Made by a program: the position numbers and the translations under genes
Notes under the pieces: model-generated
What the model was told of the DNA's origin: nothing
Databases searched by the model: none
Seen by the model: the letters and a program-made list of their open reading frames with translations, nothing else
Shown: positions 8,026 through 17,063 of the stretch, piece after piece
How the letters are laid out: each line of letters opens with the position of its first letter
Numbering within the stretch: the first letter of the stretch is position 1
DNA from: Hyphomicrobiales bacterium
Lineage (GTDB): Bacteria; Pseudomonadota; Alphaproteobacteria; Rhizobiales; Rhizobiaceae
Reading direction: 5' to 3'
NCBI GenBank assembly: GCA_900470285.1
Contig: UCAG01000003.1
Coordinates: forward strand, 62,001-126,000
Length of the DNA stretch: 64,000 nucleotides

Positions 8026-9503
8026 TATGCTTTCTCCTTTTCACCGGCCTGCAAGATATGCAGCTCCGGTGTGCTTATCAGTTGCTGCGCAAACGGGCGG
8101 GCGCCTTCAAATGAGGCACCAGCAACCGCATCACCGATAATCACCATCACCGGCCCTTGCAGCTCATTATGATTTTCCAGCTGTGCCAGATCTTTTAAGA
8201 GGCCGTGCAGCATGACGCGCTCTGTGCGTCCGGCATTTTCCACCACGGCCACCGCCGTATCCTCATGCAGACCGGCAGTGAGCAAGCGGTGCGCCACAGA
8301 TGCGGCAACGCTTGCGCCCATATAAACGGCAATGGTCGCGCCGCTGAGCGCTAACCGCGCCCAATCCGGCAGGATGTCCCCCGCCATATCGTGACCGGTA
8401 GTGAAAATCAGGGAGGATGCAACACCACGCAATGTCAACGGCAACTGCATATCAGCGGCAGCAGCAATAGCTGAGGTAATGCCGGGCACAATCTCGAAAC
8501 TGACGCCGGCTGCACGCAGCGCCGCCATTTCTTCACCGGCACGGCCAAAGACCAGCGGATCACCGGATTTGAGCCGCACTACACGCTGCCCGTCTTGGGC
8601 AAGCTCAACAAGCAACTGGTTGATTTCGTCCTGACTTTTGCTGTGGCAACCTTTGCGCTTGCCCACCGGAATGCGCACGGCATCGCGTCTGCCCATGGCA
8701 ACCACGCTCTCCGGCACCAGCGCATCATAGAGGATCACATCTGCCTGCATCAGCACACGCTGTGCACGCAAGGTCAGCAAGTCTTCAGCTCCTGGCCCTG
8801 CCCCGACCAGCCAGACATAACCGGAAGGGATATTCACCTCAGTCAGAGCCTGATCAGCAAGTTCGCGCGCGAGGTTCAGATCGCCGCGCTCAACCGCTTG
8901 TGCCACCGCACCATTGAAGAACACATCCCAGAACTGGCGACGGGTTGCACCTTTCGGCAGCGTGCTTTCCACCTTTTCGCGATAGTCTGCAGCCAGTTGT
9001 GCCAGAGTTCCCATTTGCGGAGATAAAGCTGCACCGATTTCGCGACGCAGTTTCTGCGCCAGTACCGGCCCTGCACCTTCCGTACCGATTGCCACTGCAA
9101 CCGGCGCATGAGCCACCAGTGCCGGTGTGAAAAAATCGCACAAATGCGGCCTGTCGACGACATTAACCGGAATATGCCGTGCTTTTATCTGATCGGCGAT
9201 TTTTGCGTCCTGTGCGGCATCACCACTCGCGACAAAAGCCAGTTTCACCTGAGAGAAATCATTGTCCTGCAGAGAACCGGTGCGCAAATGATAGCCACCA
9301 TCCAGCACGAACTGCACCAGATCCGGCTCCGGTGCCCCCCCCTCCGGCACGACAATGCGGATTTGCGCTGTGGTTTCAGCCATCAGGCGAGCCTTGTTCA
9401 GTGCTTCTTCCCCACCGCCGACAATCAGCACTGCCGCGCTGTCCACGCGGAAGAAAGCCGGGAAAGCCGTTAATCTGGTCGGGTGAGCCGTCACAATCAG
9501 CAC
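8025..9503 (-). CDS. cysG: Siroheme synthase (uroporphyrinogen-III C-methyltransferase / precorrin-2 dehydrogenase / sirohydrochlorin ferrochelatase)
   Basis: Makes siroheme for the adjacent sulfite reductase. Fused enzyme: an N-terminal NAD-binding module (VLIVGGGEEALNKARL at about 25-40) for dehydrogenation and iron insertion, and a C-terminal SUMT module from about residue 228. SUMT motifs are VWLVGAGPGAEDLLTLRA, GDPLVFGRAGEE and the PGITSA loop. The frame opens with GTG at 9503, but AAAGG sits right against that codon. The GTG three codons later (9494) has a better 8-nt spacing, so the protein may start as M-TAHPTRL. First gene of the cys cluster, transcribed toward DUF2849, cysI, cysH and DUF934. 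Confidence 0.94.
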   Translation of the reverse strand: MLIVTAHPTRLTAFPAFFRVDSAAVLIVGGGEEALNKARLMAETTAQIRIVVPEGGAPEPDLVQFVLDGGYHLRTGSLQDNDFSQVKLAFVASGDAAQDAKIADQIKARHIPVNVVDRPHLCDFFTPALVAHAPVAVAIGTEGAGPVLAQKLRREIGAALSPQMGTLAQLAADYREKVESTLPKGATRRQFWDVFFNGAVAQAVERGDLNLARELADQALTEVNIPSGYVWLVGAGPGAEDLLTLRAQRVLMQADVILYDALVPESVVAMGRRDAVRIPVGKRKGCHSKSQDEINQLLVELAQDGQRVVRLKSGDPLVFGRAGEEMAALRAAGVSFEIVPGITSAIAAAADMQLPLTLRGVASSLIFTTGHDMAGDILPDWARLALSGATIAVYMGASVAASVAHRLLTAGLHEDTAVAVVENAGRTERVMLHGLLKDLAQLENHNELQGPVMVIIGDAVAGASFEGARPFAQQLISTPELHILQAGEKEKA

Positions 9504-9628
9504 CTTTCAAAGGGTGGTTAAAGATTGTGCCGAGTATCGCGTATTCTGCGACCACTTATAAGCAACAGGCTTGTGCGCTTGCCCGCTGCGCCGCATCGCT
9601 TTTTCGCGTTTTGCAAATTTCGTGAAAT

Positions 9629-10000
9629 TTAGTTCCGGAAACTGACAGCTGCCGGAATATGCACCGGCCAGCGACGCGGCAGAACTGCGATAAGATCAAA
9701 GCGCAGAGAAAGCCTGTCATAATCCGGCTGACGGGTAAGCCAATGATCGGCAGCGGATTCAATCCGGTACAGATTCATGGTACTGACAGCTTCCATTGCC
9801 GCTTCAACGGAAGTACGCGCTTTAACCTCAACGATCAGCACGAGACAGCCGCGTCTGGCGATCAGATCAATCTCGCCAAAGCGGGTTTTATAGCGCCGCT
9901 CGACAATACGAAAACCTTTAAGCATCAGAGCAAAAGCAGCCAGCCGCTCCGCCCGTATTCCGCGAGAAAATGCCTGCTGCTTCGCTTTGTTTTTGCGCAT
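9629..10000 (-). CDS. YraN / UPF0102 family nuclease-like protein
   Basis: UPF0102 proteins have a restriction-endonuclease-like fold. The pattern here is [19 protein letters not shown], then [22 protein letters not shown], with the family's D-x(n)-E-x-K residues in EIDL and VEVK. Function is unsettled, possibly recombination or Holliday-junction processing. I place the start at MRKNKAKQQ (10000, 123 residues). A longer frame to 10039 adds 13 residues encoded entirely by repeat element A copy 2. That element also supplies the ribosome binding site (GGGGAGAAGAC) for the shorter start. The gene follows rsmI closely on the same strand. Confidence 0.85.
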   Translation of the reverse strand: MRKNKAKQQAFSRGIRAERLAAFALMLKGFRIVERRYKTRFGEIDLIARRGCLVLIVEVKARTSVEAAMEAVSTMNLYRIESAADHWLTRQPDYDRLSLRFDLIAVLPRRWPVHIPAAVSFRN

Positions 10001-10041
10001 GTCTTCTCCCCAAAACCGCTTCACACTTTTGGGAGACATGC
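9987..10041 (-). repeat. Intergenic repeat element A, copy 2, overlapping the yraN start
   Basis: Same layout as the other A cores, but with arms GCATGTC..CCAAAA and TTTTGG..GACATGC, the loop GTGTGAAGCGG and a GCAAAAACAAA tail. Compared with copy 1 the arms have changed on both sides while still pairing. It covers the yraN translation start. Confidence 0.85.
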
Positions 10042-10058
10042 GCGGCGGGTTTGACGCA

Positions 10059-10964
10059 TCAGTTATTCGCCTTCAATGTCATTAAACGCTGATAGAGTTC
10101 GCCTTTTTGTTTACCGGTCATACGGGAGGCTTCACCCGCAGCTTTAGACGGTGAAAGCTCCTGTGCAAGCGAGAGCAACAGAGCATCAATATCCTGCTCG
10201 GTCACCGGTACGGAGTTTTGCAGCGGCGCACCGACCAGCAAAACCACTTCACCGCGAATACGGTCTTCACCGTCATATTGTTCACACAGCTCACCCAAAG
10301 TCGAGGTCGAGAAGGTCTCATAGGCTTTGGTCAGTTCGCGGCACAGAGCGGCAGGGCGATCCGCACCGAAAACGGCTGCCATATCCTGCAAAGTATCTGA
10401 AGCACGGTTGGGCGATTCAAAAAAGATCAGCGTTGTATCAATGGTCTTATAGGTTTCAAGCTTGTTGCGGCGCTGTCCCTGTTTGGACGGTAAAAATCCG
10501 CAAAACATGAAACTGTCCGTTGGCAGACCGGAAGCCATCAAAGCCGCCATCACCGCCGAGGCACCAGGCACCGGCACCACTTTATAACCGGCATTGCGGG
10601 CTTCCTCGACCAGACGATAACCCGGATCAGACACCAGCGGCGTACCGGCATCGGAGACCAGTGCCACGCTTTTACCGGATGCCAGTGCCTCCAGAATTTT
10701 CGGACCGGCTTCAGCAGCATTATGCTCGTGATAGGCAATAGGGCGACGGGCAATCGCAAAACGGTTAAGCAGCACACGGGTGACACGCGTATCCTCGCAG
10801 GCCAGCACATTGGCGGAAGCCAACACTTCCAGCGCCCGCAAGGTTATATCACCGAGATTACCGATCGGCGTGGCGACAATATAGAGCGCAGGCTCAATCG
10901 GGCGAGCGCGAAAGTTCTTTTCCCCCACCACATAGCTGCGCGTTTCCTGTAAATTGTCTTCCAC
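10059..10964 (-). CDS. rsmI: 16S rRNA (cytidine1402-2'-O)-methyltransferase
   Basis: Methylates the 2'-O of C1402 in the ribosomal decoding centre using SAM. The 301-residue length is normal. Tetrapyrrole-methylase-like motifs are present: [18 protein letters not shown] (28-45), ACEDTRVT, a [13 protein letters not shown] loop and [10 protein letters not shown]. The start is GTG at 10964 with AAGGA six bases upstream; no ATG fits as well. It lies immediately upstream of yraN, a common pairing (rsmI-yraN). Confidence 0.95.
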   Translation of the reverse strand: MEDNLQETRSYVVGEKNFRARPIEPALYIVATPIGNLGDITLRALEVLASANVLACEDTRVTRVLLNRFAIARRPIAYHEHNAAEAGPKILEALASGKSVALVSDAGTPLVSDPGYRLVEEARNAGYKVVPVPGASAVMAALMASGLPTDSFMFCGFLPSKQGQRRNKLETYKTIDTTLIFFESPNRASDTLQDMAAVFGADRPAALCRELTKAYETFSTSTLGELCEQYDGEDRIRGEVVLLVGAPLQNSVPVTEQDIDALLLSLAQELSPSKAAGEASRMTGKQKGELYQRLMTLKANN

Positions 10965-10984
10965 ACCATATCCTTGTCTAAAAT

Positions 10985-12193
10985 TCAGGCAGTCAGTTCA
11001 GCGACCAGCGTATTGAGCAGCAAAGCACCATCCGGTGTCGCCCGCAAGAAACGCTCATCACGCAGTTCCAGCAATTTTTGCTCCAGCAACTGTTGCAGCC
11101 GCTGCGGGTTCAGGCCATGGCCGGTCAGTTTCTGATAGCGGTTGAGATCAACGCCTTCTTTCAGGCGCAGCCCCATCATCAGGAATTCATCGCCTTCCTG
11201 TTCTGCTGTCAGATATTCTTCTTCAATAATACCGTGGCCGGAAGCTTCGACCTTATCCACCCATGTTTCCGGATGCTTCTCAGTTATTGTCACCGTACGG
11301 GTGCCATTCTCACGGAAACGCCCATGCGCACCGGGGCCGACGCCTACATATTCACCATAACGCCAATAGACCAGATTATGCTGGGATTCACGCCCTGCTA
11401 CGGCATGGTTGGAAATCTCATAGGCCGGAAGCCCCAGTTCTGCCGTCACGCGCTGGGTTTCTTCATAAAGTGCGGCAGCATGATCCGGCTCCGGCGTGGT
11501 TAGCTTGCCCGCCTTCCAAAGATTATAGAACTGCGTACCTTCTTCAATTGTCAGCTGATAGAGCGACAAATGATCGGCTGCGAGGGCTACCGCCTCGCGC
11601 AATTCCGCATTCCAGTCGGCAATGGTCTGGTCAGGGCGGGCATAGATCAGATCAAAAGACAGGCGCGGGAAAATCTCACGTGCCAGACCAATCGCCACTT
11701 TCGCCTCGGCAACAGAATGCAACCGCCCGAGACGCTTGAGATCGCGGTCATTCAGCGCCTGCACACCGAGCGATACGCGATTGACACCGGCAGCGCGGTA
11801 GCCACGAAAACGGTCGGCCTCCACACTGGTCGGATTGGCCTCCAGCGATACTTCAATATTCTCGGCAACGGACCAGTATTTGGCGATTCCATCCAGCAGC
11901 GCGCCGACGGTTTGCGGCTGCATCAGTGATGGTGTGCCACCGCCCAGAAAAATACTGGTAACCGTGCGTGGCCCTGTCCGCTCGCGCAAAGTCGCCATCT
12001 CGCGCAAGAAACTCTGCGCAAAACGCGGCTGATCCACCGGCTGATGCCGCACATGCGAGTTGAAATCGCAATAAGGACATTTGGCCATGCAGAATGGCCA
12101 ATGCAGATAAATGCCGAAAGCATGATCCCCGTCGGCCTGCAAGATGGGCAGCGGGGTCGCGATATTGGCACCGGCAGCGGACAGAGACTGCAT
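10985..12193 (-). CDS. hemW: Radical SAM heme chaperone HemW
   Basis: 402 residues. Radical SAM cluster ligands Cys35-x3-Cys39-x2-Cys42 in FCMAKCPYC. The HemW-type sequence continues as IYLHWPFC before it and IFLGGGTPSLM after it. HemW inserts heme into target proteins and is often misannotated as coproporphyrinogen dehydrogenase HemN; the length and motif place it with HemW. Its start overlaps the rdgB stop (TAATG), so translation is coupled. The order rdgB-hemW-rsmI-yraN is typical for the Brucella group. Confidence 0.93.
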   Translation of the reverse strand: MQSLSAAGANIATPLPILQADGDHAFGIYLHWPFCMAKCPYCDFNSHVRHQPVDQPRFAQSFLREMATLRERTGPRTVTSIFLGGGTPSLMQPQTVGALLDGIAKYWSVAENIEVSLEANPTSVEADRFRGYRAAGVNRVSLGVQALNDRDLKRLGRLHSVAEAKVAIGLAREIFPRLSFDLIYARPDQTIADWNAELREAVALAADHLSLYQLTIEEGTQFYNLWKAGKLTTPEPDHAAALYEETQRVTAELGLPAYEISNHAVAGRESQHNLVYWRYGEYVGVGPGAHGRFRENGTRTVTITEKHPETWVDKVEASGHGIIEEEYLTAEQEGDEFLMMGLRLKEGVDLNRYQKLTGHGLNPQRLQQLLEQKLLELRDERFLRATPDGALLLNTLVAELTA

Positions 12194-12858
12194 TATTTAA
12201 CATCCGCCAAAGCAAATTTTGCTTCGGCAAAAAGTTTGAATGCGCGGGCACGGTGCGACAAGGCATGCGCATCACCCGGCTTCCAGCCGTGTTTTTCCGT
12301 TGCAGTCATTTCACCGAATGTCTTGTCATAACCATCCGGCAGGAACAGCGGGTCAAAGCCGAAACCGTCATTGCCGCGTGGCGTTACAATCTGGCCTTCC
12401 ACTTCACCACGGTAATATTCCGCGTGACCATCCGGCCAGCACAGGCAGATTACGGAAACAAAGCGGCCTTTACGCTGTTCCGGCTGCATCGCACCTGCGG
12501 CTGCAAGCTTATCGATGACTTTGCCCATCGCCATATTGAAATCGCGGCTGCCATCCGGCAGTTCTGCCCAATTGGCTGTGTACACACCAGGCTCACCGCC
12601 CAGCGCATCAACCATCATGCCGGAATCATCCGAGAGAGCAGGCAGGCCGGTTGCTTCAGCTGCAGCGAATGCTTTGATATAAGCATTTTGTTCAAAGGTT
12701 GTGCCGGTTTCATCCGGCTCAGGCAGGCCAAGCTGACCGGCTGACTGGGTATCAAAACCAAATGGCCCGATCAGATCGGCAAACTCCTTGAGCTTACCCG
12801 CATTGTGACTTGCAACAACCAGTTTGCCTTTGTTCAGCTCTCTCATCAGTTTATCCAT
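12193..12858 (-). CDS. rdgB: dITP/XTP pyrophosphatase (RdgB/HAM1)
   Basis: Hydrolyses non-canonical purine nucleoside triphosphates to keep inosine and xanthine out of DNA. From [11 protein letters not shown] (221 residues) it shows [14 protein letters not shown], the active-site [11 protein letters not shown], and the [10 protein letters not shown] and AMGK blocks. The open frame runs upstream to 13050, but those 64 extra codons lie inside the neighbouring VOC gene and match nothing. The start at 12858 overlaps that gene's end by 8 bp; an alternative Met lies four codons later. Confidence 0.93.
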   Translation of the reverse strand: MDKLMRELNKGKLVVASHNAGKLKEFADLIGPFGFDTQSAGQLGLPEPDETGTTFEQNAYIKAFAAAEATGLPALSDDSGMMVDALGGEPGVYTANWAELPDGSRDFNMAMGKVIDKLAAAGAMQPEQRKGRFVSVICLCWPDGHAEYYRGEVEGQIVTPRGNDGFGFDPLFLPDGYDKTFGEMTATEKHGWKPGDAHALSHRARAFKLFAEAKFALADVK

Positions 12859-13276
12859 TACTCCATAATTTGGGTTCAGCGAATTCCAGTGAATTGCCGG
12901 AAGGATCGCGGATGTAAAGTGAGCGCGCGCCATTCGGCCAGTCAAATTCGCGCTCAACCTCGATACCATGTTTTTCCAGATGTTGCTTCCAGCCTGCGAT
13001 TTCCTCGCGGCTGGCTGCAAAACACATATGGCCTGCACCGGTTGTACCATGGCTCGGGACAGGCAGCGCCCCTTCCGGTGCCGGTTTTACCGTCTCTTTG
13101 GCGTCGAAAATCAACAATACGCCCTCGCCGCAGCGAAAAAATGCATTGCGATGATTATAGGGCAATGCCAGTTCCAGCCCCAGAATATCGCGGTAGAACT
13201 GCACAGCCTCTTCGATATCGCGCACATAAAGCGCGGTTTCAAGGATCTGTTTCGGTTTCAGCTGCTCGTTCTGCAT
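12851..13276 (-). CDS. VOC (glyoxalase/bleomycin-resistance) family protein
   Basis: From [17 protein letters not shown] the protein has 141 residues. The two beta-alpha-beta-beta-beta modules are visible: [22 protein letters not shown] first and [19 protein letters not shown] second. The ending [17 protein letters not shown] is the usual VOC C-terminus. Likely metal ligands are His in AGHMCF and Glu in LEFAEP, with others less certain. Substrate unknown; most genes of this kind are annotated only to family. Its end overlaps the start of rdgB. Confidence 0.85.
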   Translation of the reverse strand: MQNEQLKPKQILETALYVRDIEEAVQFYRDILGLELALPYNHRNAFFRCGEGVLLIFDAKETVKPAPEGALPVPSHGTTGAGHMCFAASREEIAGWKQHLEKHGIEVEREFDWPNGARSLYIRDPSGNSLEFAEPKLWSNG

Positions 13277-13362
13277 TATGAATTTCCCACCATCATCATT
13301 GTTACGGAAATGCTCCGGCCCGTTATAACAGGTTCCGGAACATTCTCCGCTCACGATCGGGT

Positions 13363-13392
13363 GAATTATCCAATTAAACTATTGGATAATTC
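13363..13392. repeat. Perfect AT-rich inverted repeat between rph and the VOC gene
   Basis: 12-bp arms GAATTATCCAAT and ATTGGATAATTC around a 6-nt loop. There is no T tract on the minus strand, so it is a poor terminator. It could be an operator, an mRNA stem or a transcript-end stabiliser. Confidence 0.6.
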
Positions 13393-13422
13393 AGAATGCA
13401 TTCAGAGCCGCCTGTTGCCGAG

Positions 13423-14139
13423 TTAAGAAACAGCCATTTTCTGCAGGTCAACCAGACGCTTGATGCCGTTGCGTGCCAGTACCATCAGCGCCGCAAACTC
13501 TTCATCCGAGAATGGTTCACCTTCGGCAGTGCCCTGCACTTCAACAATACCGCCGCGACCGGTCATCACGAAATTCGCATCGGTCTGCGCGGATGAATCT
13601 TCCGGATAATCCAGATCAATCACCGGCACGCCTTCGTAAATACCGCAGGAAATTGCAGCAACATGGTCCTTGAGAACCTTGTCGACCTTGACCATCTGGC
13701 GGGCTTCCATCCAGCGCAGGCAATCATGCAATGCAACCCAGCCGCCGGTAATCGCCGCAGTACGGGTGCCGCCATCAGCCTGAATAACATCGCAGTCGAC
13801 GGTGATCTGATATTCACCCAGAGCCTGCATATCGACAACAGCGCGCAAGGAACGGCCGATCAGACGCTGAATTTCCTGTGTGCGGCCACCCTGTTTGCCG
13901 CTGGCGGCTTCACGACGCATACGATCGCCGGTTGAGCGTGGCAGCATGCCATATTCTGCTGTGACCCAGCCTTTACCGCTGTTGCGCATCCAGCCCGGAA
14001 CTTTTTCTTCAAGACTTGCGGTGCAAAGCACATGGGTATCGCCGAATTTCACAAGGCAGGAGCCTTCTGCATGTTTGGAAATACCGCGTTCAAAAGAGAT
14101 TGCACGCATTTCGTCCGGAGTGCGTTTGGATGGACGCAT
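13423..14139 (-). CDS. rph: Ribonuclease PH
   Basis: A phosphorolytic 3'-to-5' exoribonuclease that trims tRNA 3' ends. From [12 protein letters not shown] the length is 238 residues, the normal size. Motifs include [30 protein letters not shown], the RS loop near [29 protein letters not shown] and the phosphate-site [15 protein letters not shown]. The frame extends 22 codons upstream without conservation. Divergent from hrcA-grpE across about 200 bp, a classic alphaproteobacterial arrangement. Confidence 0.96.
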   Translation of the reverse strand: MRPSKRTPDEMRAISFERGISKHAEGSCLVKFGDTHVLCTASLEEKVPGWMRNSGKGWVTAEYGMLPRSTGDRMRREAASGKQGGRTQEIQRLIGRSLRAVVDMQALGEYQITVDCDVIQADGGTRTAAITGGWVALHDCLRWMEARQMVKVDKVLKDHVAAISCGIYEGVPVIDLDYPEDSSAQTDANFVMTGRGGIVEVQGTAEGEPFSDEEFAALMVLARNGIKRLVDLQKMAVS

Positions 14140-14296
14140 GGATTTTCCTTTTAAAACAAGACTGCATCGCCAATGAGCGGCAGCCTGACTGTAATCTGAT
14201 GACACCTTTGAAAGGCAGTTATCCTGCTTCTAAGCCTGTAGTCGCCAAATTTAAAGGAAAATCGAAGGGGAAACATGCAAAGGGCATCTCCCGCCC

Positions 14297-14324
14297 TTTG
14301 CCCGCGCTGCACAATAGCCTATAT
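14297..14324 (+). promoter_or_regulatory. Candidate sigma-32 (RpoH) promoter for hrcA-grpE
   Basis: TTTG at 14297-14300, 17-bp spacer, CCTATAT at 14318-14324. This is one base from the alphaproteobacterial RpoH consensus CTTG-N17/18-CYTATNT. The predicted transcript would start about 20 nt before the hrcA ATG at 14353, and after the alternative ATG at 14275. Confidence 0.5.
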
Positions 14325-14352
14325 ATTGCTCATAAACGGAGCCAATGAACCT

Positions 14353-15438
14353 ATGATAAGACCGGATCGTGCTGACACTCTGCATGCCCCTTTACAGGTG
14401 CTGGATCAGCGGTCACGCGATATTTTCCAGCGCATTGTTGAAAGCTATCTGAATGACGGCGAGCCGGTCGGTTCGCGTAATTTGTCACGTCTGCTGCCTT
14501 TATCTTTGTCTCCGGCAACCATCCGTAATGTGATGAGTGATCTGGAACATCTGGGACTGGTCTATTCTCCGCATATTTCCGCAGGCCGGATGCCGACCCA
14601 ACTGGGTCTGCGCTTCTTTGTCGATGCCTTTATGGAGGTCAGCGACCTGCCCGCCGATGAACGCAGCAGTATTGAACATCAGGTGCGGGCGGCAGGACAA
14701 AATAATTCTGTCGAGCATGTGCTGACCGAAGCCAGCCAAATCCTCTCCGGTCTGTCACGCGGTGCCGGTCTGGTACTGGCGACCAAGGCCGAAGGCGCGC
14801 TCAAGCATATTGAATTTGTACGGCTTGACCCGACCCGTGCTTTGGCGGTGATGGTCACGCAAAGCGGGGACGTGGAAAACCGTGTGCTTGATCTGCCTGC
14901 AGGTGTGACGTCTTCTCAGCTGATCGAAGCCTCCAATTTCCTCAATGCCCATATCCACGGTAAAACCCTTGCCGAAGCCCGCAATCAGATTGCAACTTTG
15001 CAAGAGAAAACCCGTCAGGCGCTCGACAGCCTCTCCCAGCATCTGGTGGAACAGGGGCTGGCAGTGTGGAGCGGTGCATCCGGTGACCAGCAAACCCGTT
15101 TGATTGTGCGCGGACGTTCCAATCTTCTGGAAAACATCTCTGCGCAGGATGATCTGGAGCGGTTGCGCCTGCTGTTTGACGATCTGGAAACCAAAGAAGG
15201 CATGATCCAGCTGCTCGATCTGGCGGAAGCCGGTTCCGGTGTACGGATTTTCATCGGCTCGGAGAATAAACTCTTCTCCCTGTCCGGCTCTTCACTGGTG
15301 GTTGCGCCCTATCGCGACTCCGAACAAAGGGTCATCGGCGCGCTTGGCGTGATCGGCCCGACAAGGCTCAATTATGCCCGTATCGTGCCGATGGTGGACT
15401 ATACGGCCTCGCTGGTTTCCCGCCTGTTACGGGGTTAA
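14353..15438 (+). CDS. hrcA: Heat-inducible transcription repressor HrcA
   Basis: Represses chaperone operons by binding CIRCE operators; GroEL promotes its activity. From [14 protein letters not shown] (361 residues) the N-terminal winged helix is clear ([46 protein letters not shown]). The core follows, and the conserved C-terminus ends [19 protein letters not shown]. An upstream Met at 14275 would lie before the predicted promoter. The ATG overlaps the stop of a three-codon frame beginning at 14345. grpE follows 106 bp downstream. No CIRCE repeat was found in this window. Confidence 0.95.
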   Translation: MIRPDRADTLHAPLQVLDQRSRDIFQRIVESYLNDGEPVGSRNLSRLLPLSLSPATIRNVMSDLEHLGLVYSPHISAGRMPTQLGLRFFVDAFMEVSDLPADERSSIEHQVRAAGQNNSVEHVLTEASQILSGLSRGAGLVLATKAEGALKHIEFVRLDPTRALAVMVTQSGDVENRVLDLPAGVTSSQLIEASNFLNAHIHGKTLAEARNQIATLQEKTRQALDSLSQHLVEQGLAVWSGASGDQQTRLIVRGRSNLLENISAQDDLERLRLLFDDLETKEGMIQLLDLAEAGSGVRIFIGSENKLFSLSGSSLVVAPYRDSEQRVIGALGVIGPTRLNYARIVPMVDYTASLVSRLLRG

Positions 15439-15544
15439 AACCGGTTTCACCCTGTTAATTTGCCGCGCCACAGAGCGATGGCCTTGATTTTCAGTACACA
15501 AACATCGATATCCCAGACAATATGATTCAAGACGGAAGAGAATA

Positions 15545-16192
15545 ATGGCTGACGAAAAGAAAAACGGCGAAACCCCAGATCTTGGCCAGCGCGACCTGAA
15601 TAATCCGCGTGACCGCGATGCTCTGAAGCGTGCCGCTGATGATTTTCTGAAAGCGCGCAAGGATGAAGCAGTGGCTGAAGCTGCAGAAGATGATGCTGCC
15701 GCTGAAGATGCCATCAACCCGCTTGCCGAATTGCAGGTGGAGAATAATGCGCTGAAAGACCAGATGCTGCGTCTGGCTGCGGATATGGAAAATCTGCGTA
15801 AACGCACTGCCCGCGAAATGCAGGATGCGAAAGCCTATGCGGTAACCAATTTTGCCCGCGACATGCTTTCAGTTTCCGACAATCTGCGTCGTGCGCTGGA
15901 TGCTATTCCAACAGATGCGCTTGCTGAAGACACAGGCCTGAAAGCTCTGGCTGAAGGCGTGGAAATGACTGAACGCGCAATGATCAATGCGCTGGAACGT
16001 CATGGCGTAACCCAGCTGTCGCCGGAAGGTCAGAAATTCGACCCGAATTTCCATCAGGCGATTTTTGAAGTTCCGAATGCCGAAGTGCCGAATAATACGG
16101 TCGTTCAGGTCATGCAGACCGGCTATGCCATCGGCGACCGCGTTCTGCGTCCGGCCATGGTCGGCGTATCACGCGGCGGTCCAAAAGAATAA
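15545..16192 (+). CDS. grpE: Nucleotide exchange factor GrpE
   Basis: Co-chaperone that releases ADP from DnaK. 215 residues: an acidic, Ala/Asp-rich N-terminal tail (to about 55), a long coiled coil with [27 protein letters not shown]-like heptads, and the C-terminal beta domain. The GrpE signature is present as [13 protein letters not shown]-like sequence and [18 protein letters not shown]. Good ribosome binding site (GACGGAAGAGAATA). It forms a heat-shock unit with hrcA and ends in a strong terminator. Confidence 0.96.
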   Translation: MADEKKNGETPDLGQRDLNNPRDRDALKRAADDFLKARKDEAVAEAAEDDAAAEDAINPLAELQVENNALKDQMLRLAADMENLRKRTAREMQDAKAYAVTNFARDMLSVSDNLRRALDAIPTDALAEDTGLKALAEGVEMTERAMINALERHGVTQLSPEGQKFDPNFHQAIFEVPNAEVPNNTVVQVMQTGYAIGDRVLRPAMVGVSRGGPKE

Positions 16193-16246
16193 AATATTCT
16201 GACATTGCGGCTTAACATCAGTCTCAGTCGCTCAGTGTAAAGACAA

Positions 16247-16281
16247 AACGGACGCAGGGCTTTCCTTGCGTCCGCTTTTTA
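16247..16281 (+). terminator. Rho-independent terminator after grpE
   Basis: Arms CGGACGCA and TGCGTCCG with a C-TTTTT tract after. Closes the hrcA-grpE unit. Confidence 0.85.
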
Positions 16282-16361
16282 TTGGGCTGAATTTTCATAA
16301 AATTGCGCTACACAGGCATAAGCAATCCGGTGCGATTTGCTTAGATAAGGGAGGACAAGAC

Positions 16362-17021
16362 ATGACATTTATCGATTTTATCGACTATGCCGGTGTCTTT
16401 GTCTTTGCCGCAACCGGTGCGCTGGCAGCCTCGCGCTGCCGTCTTGATATTATCGGCTTCATCTTTCTTGCCAATATGACCGCCGTCGGCGGTGGTGCCC
16501 TGCGCGATCTGATGCTCGGTAATACACCGGTCAACTGGGTGCGTGAACCGCTCTATCTGCTGATCGGCACAAGTGCGGCTGTTCTGGTCTATTTCACCGC
16601 ACACCGTGTTGAATCGCGTTATCGTATTTTGCTCTGGCTTGATGCGATCGGCATGGCGATGTTCAGCGTGATGGGCGCAGAAAAAGCATTGCATCTCGGT
16701 TTCAATGCATGGGTTGCCATTGTTGCCGGAATTTTCACCGCAACAATGGGCGGCGTCTTGCGTGATGTGGTGGCAGGGCAGCCATCTGTATTGATGCGCC
16801 GTGAAATCTATATTTCCGCAGCACTTGCCGGTGCCTGTACGTTTGTGGCGCTGAGTGCACTCAGTGCGCCGATCACATTCTCTGTGCTGGCCGGTACCGG
16901 CATCGCTTTTCTGATCCGTGGCGGCGCCTTGTATTACGGCTGGGTACTGCCTGCACACAAAGCGCGGCGCGGGCGCACAGAAGAAGAACTCAAACGTGAC
17001 GGTATTGTGCGCGACGAATAA
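16362..17021 (+). CDS. TRIC-type cation channel family protein (UPF0126/YicG-like)
   Basis: A 219-residue inner-membrane protein with seven hydrophobic segments built as two homologous halves. Each half carries the family's glycine-rich motif: GGGALRDLM (43-51) and GGVLRDVVAG (130-139). Prokaryotic TRIC homologues are trimeric potassium/cation channels; YicG-like members are also proposed as glycine-related transporters. The start at 16362 follows GGGAGGACAAGAC, a strong ribosome binding site; the frame extends 32 codons further upstream but only through the grpE terminator. Monocistronic, with a convergent terminator shared with the adenosine kinase. Confidence 0.88.
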   Translation: MTFIDFIDYAGVFVFAATGALAASRCRLDIIGFIFLANMTAVGGGALRDLMLGNTPVNWVREPLYLLIGTSAAVLVYFTAHRVESRYRILLWLDAIGMAMFSVMGAEKALHLGFNAWVAIVAGIFTATMGGVLRDVVAGQPSVLMRREIYISAALAGACTFVALSALSAPITFSVLAGTGIAFLIRGGALYYGWVLPAHKARRGRTEEELKRDGIVRDE

Positions 17022-17056
17022 AAACGGGAAGTAATATTTCCCTCCCCGTTTCGTTT
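17022..17056. terminator. Convergent terminator between the TRIC gene and the adenosine kinase gene
   Basis: Arms AAACGGG and CCCGTTT, with an inner GGGAA/TTTCCC pairing, sit between two genes pointing at each other. Confidence 0.6.
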
Positions 17057-17063
17057 TATGTCT

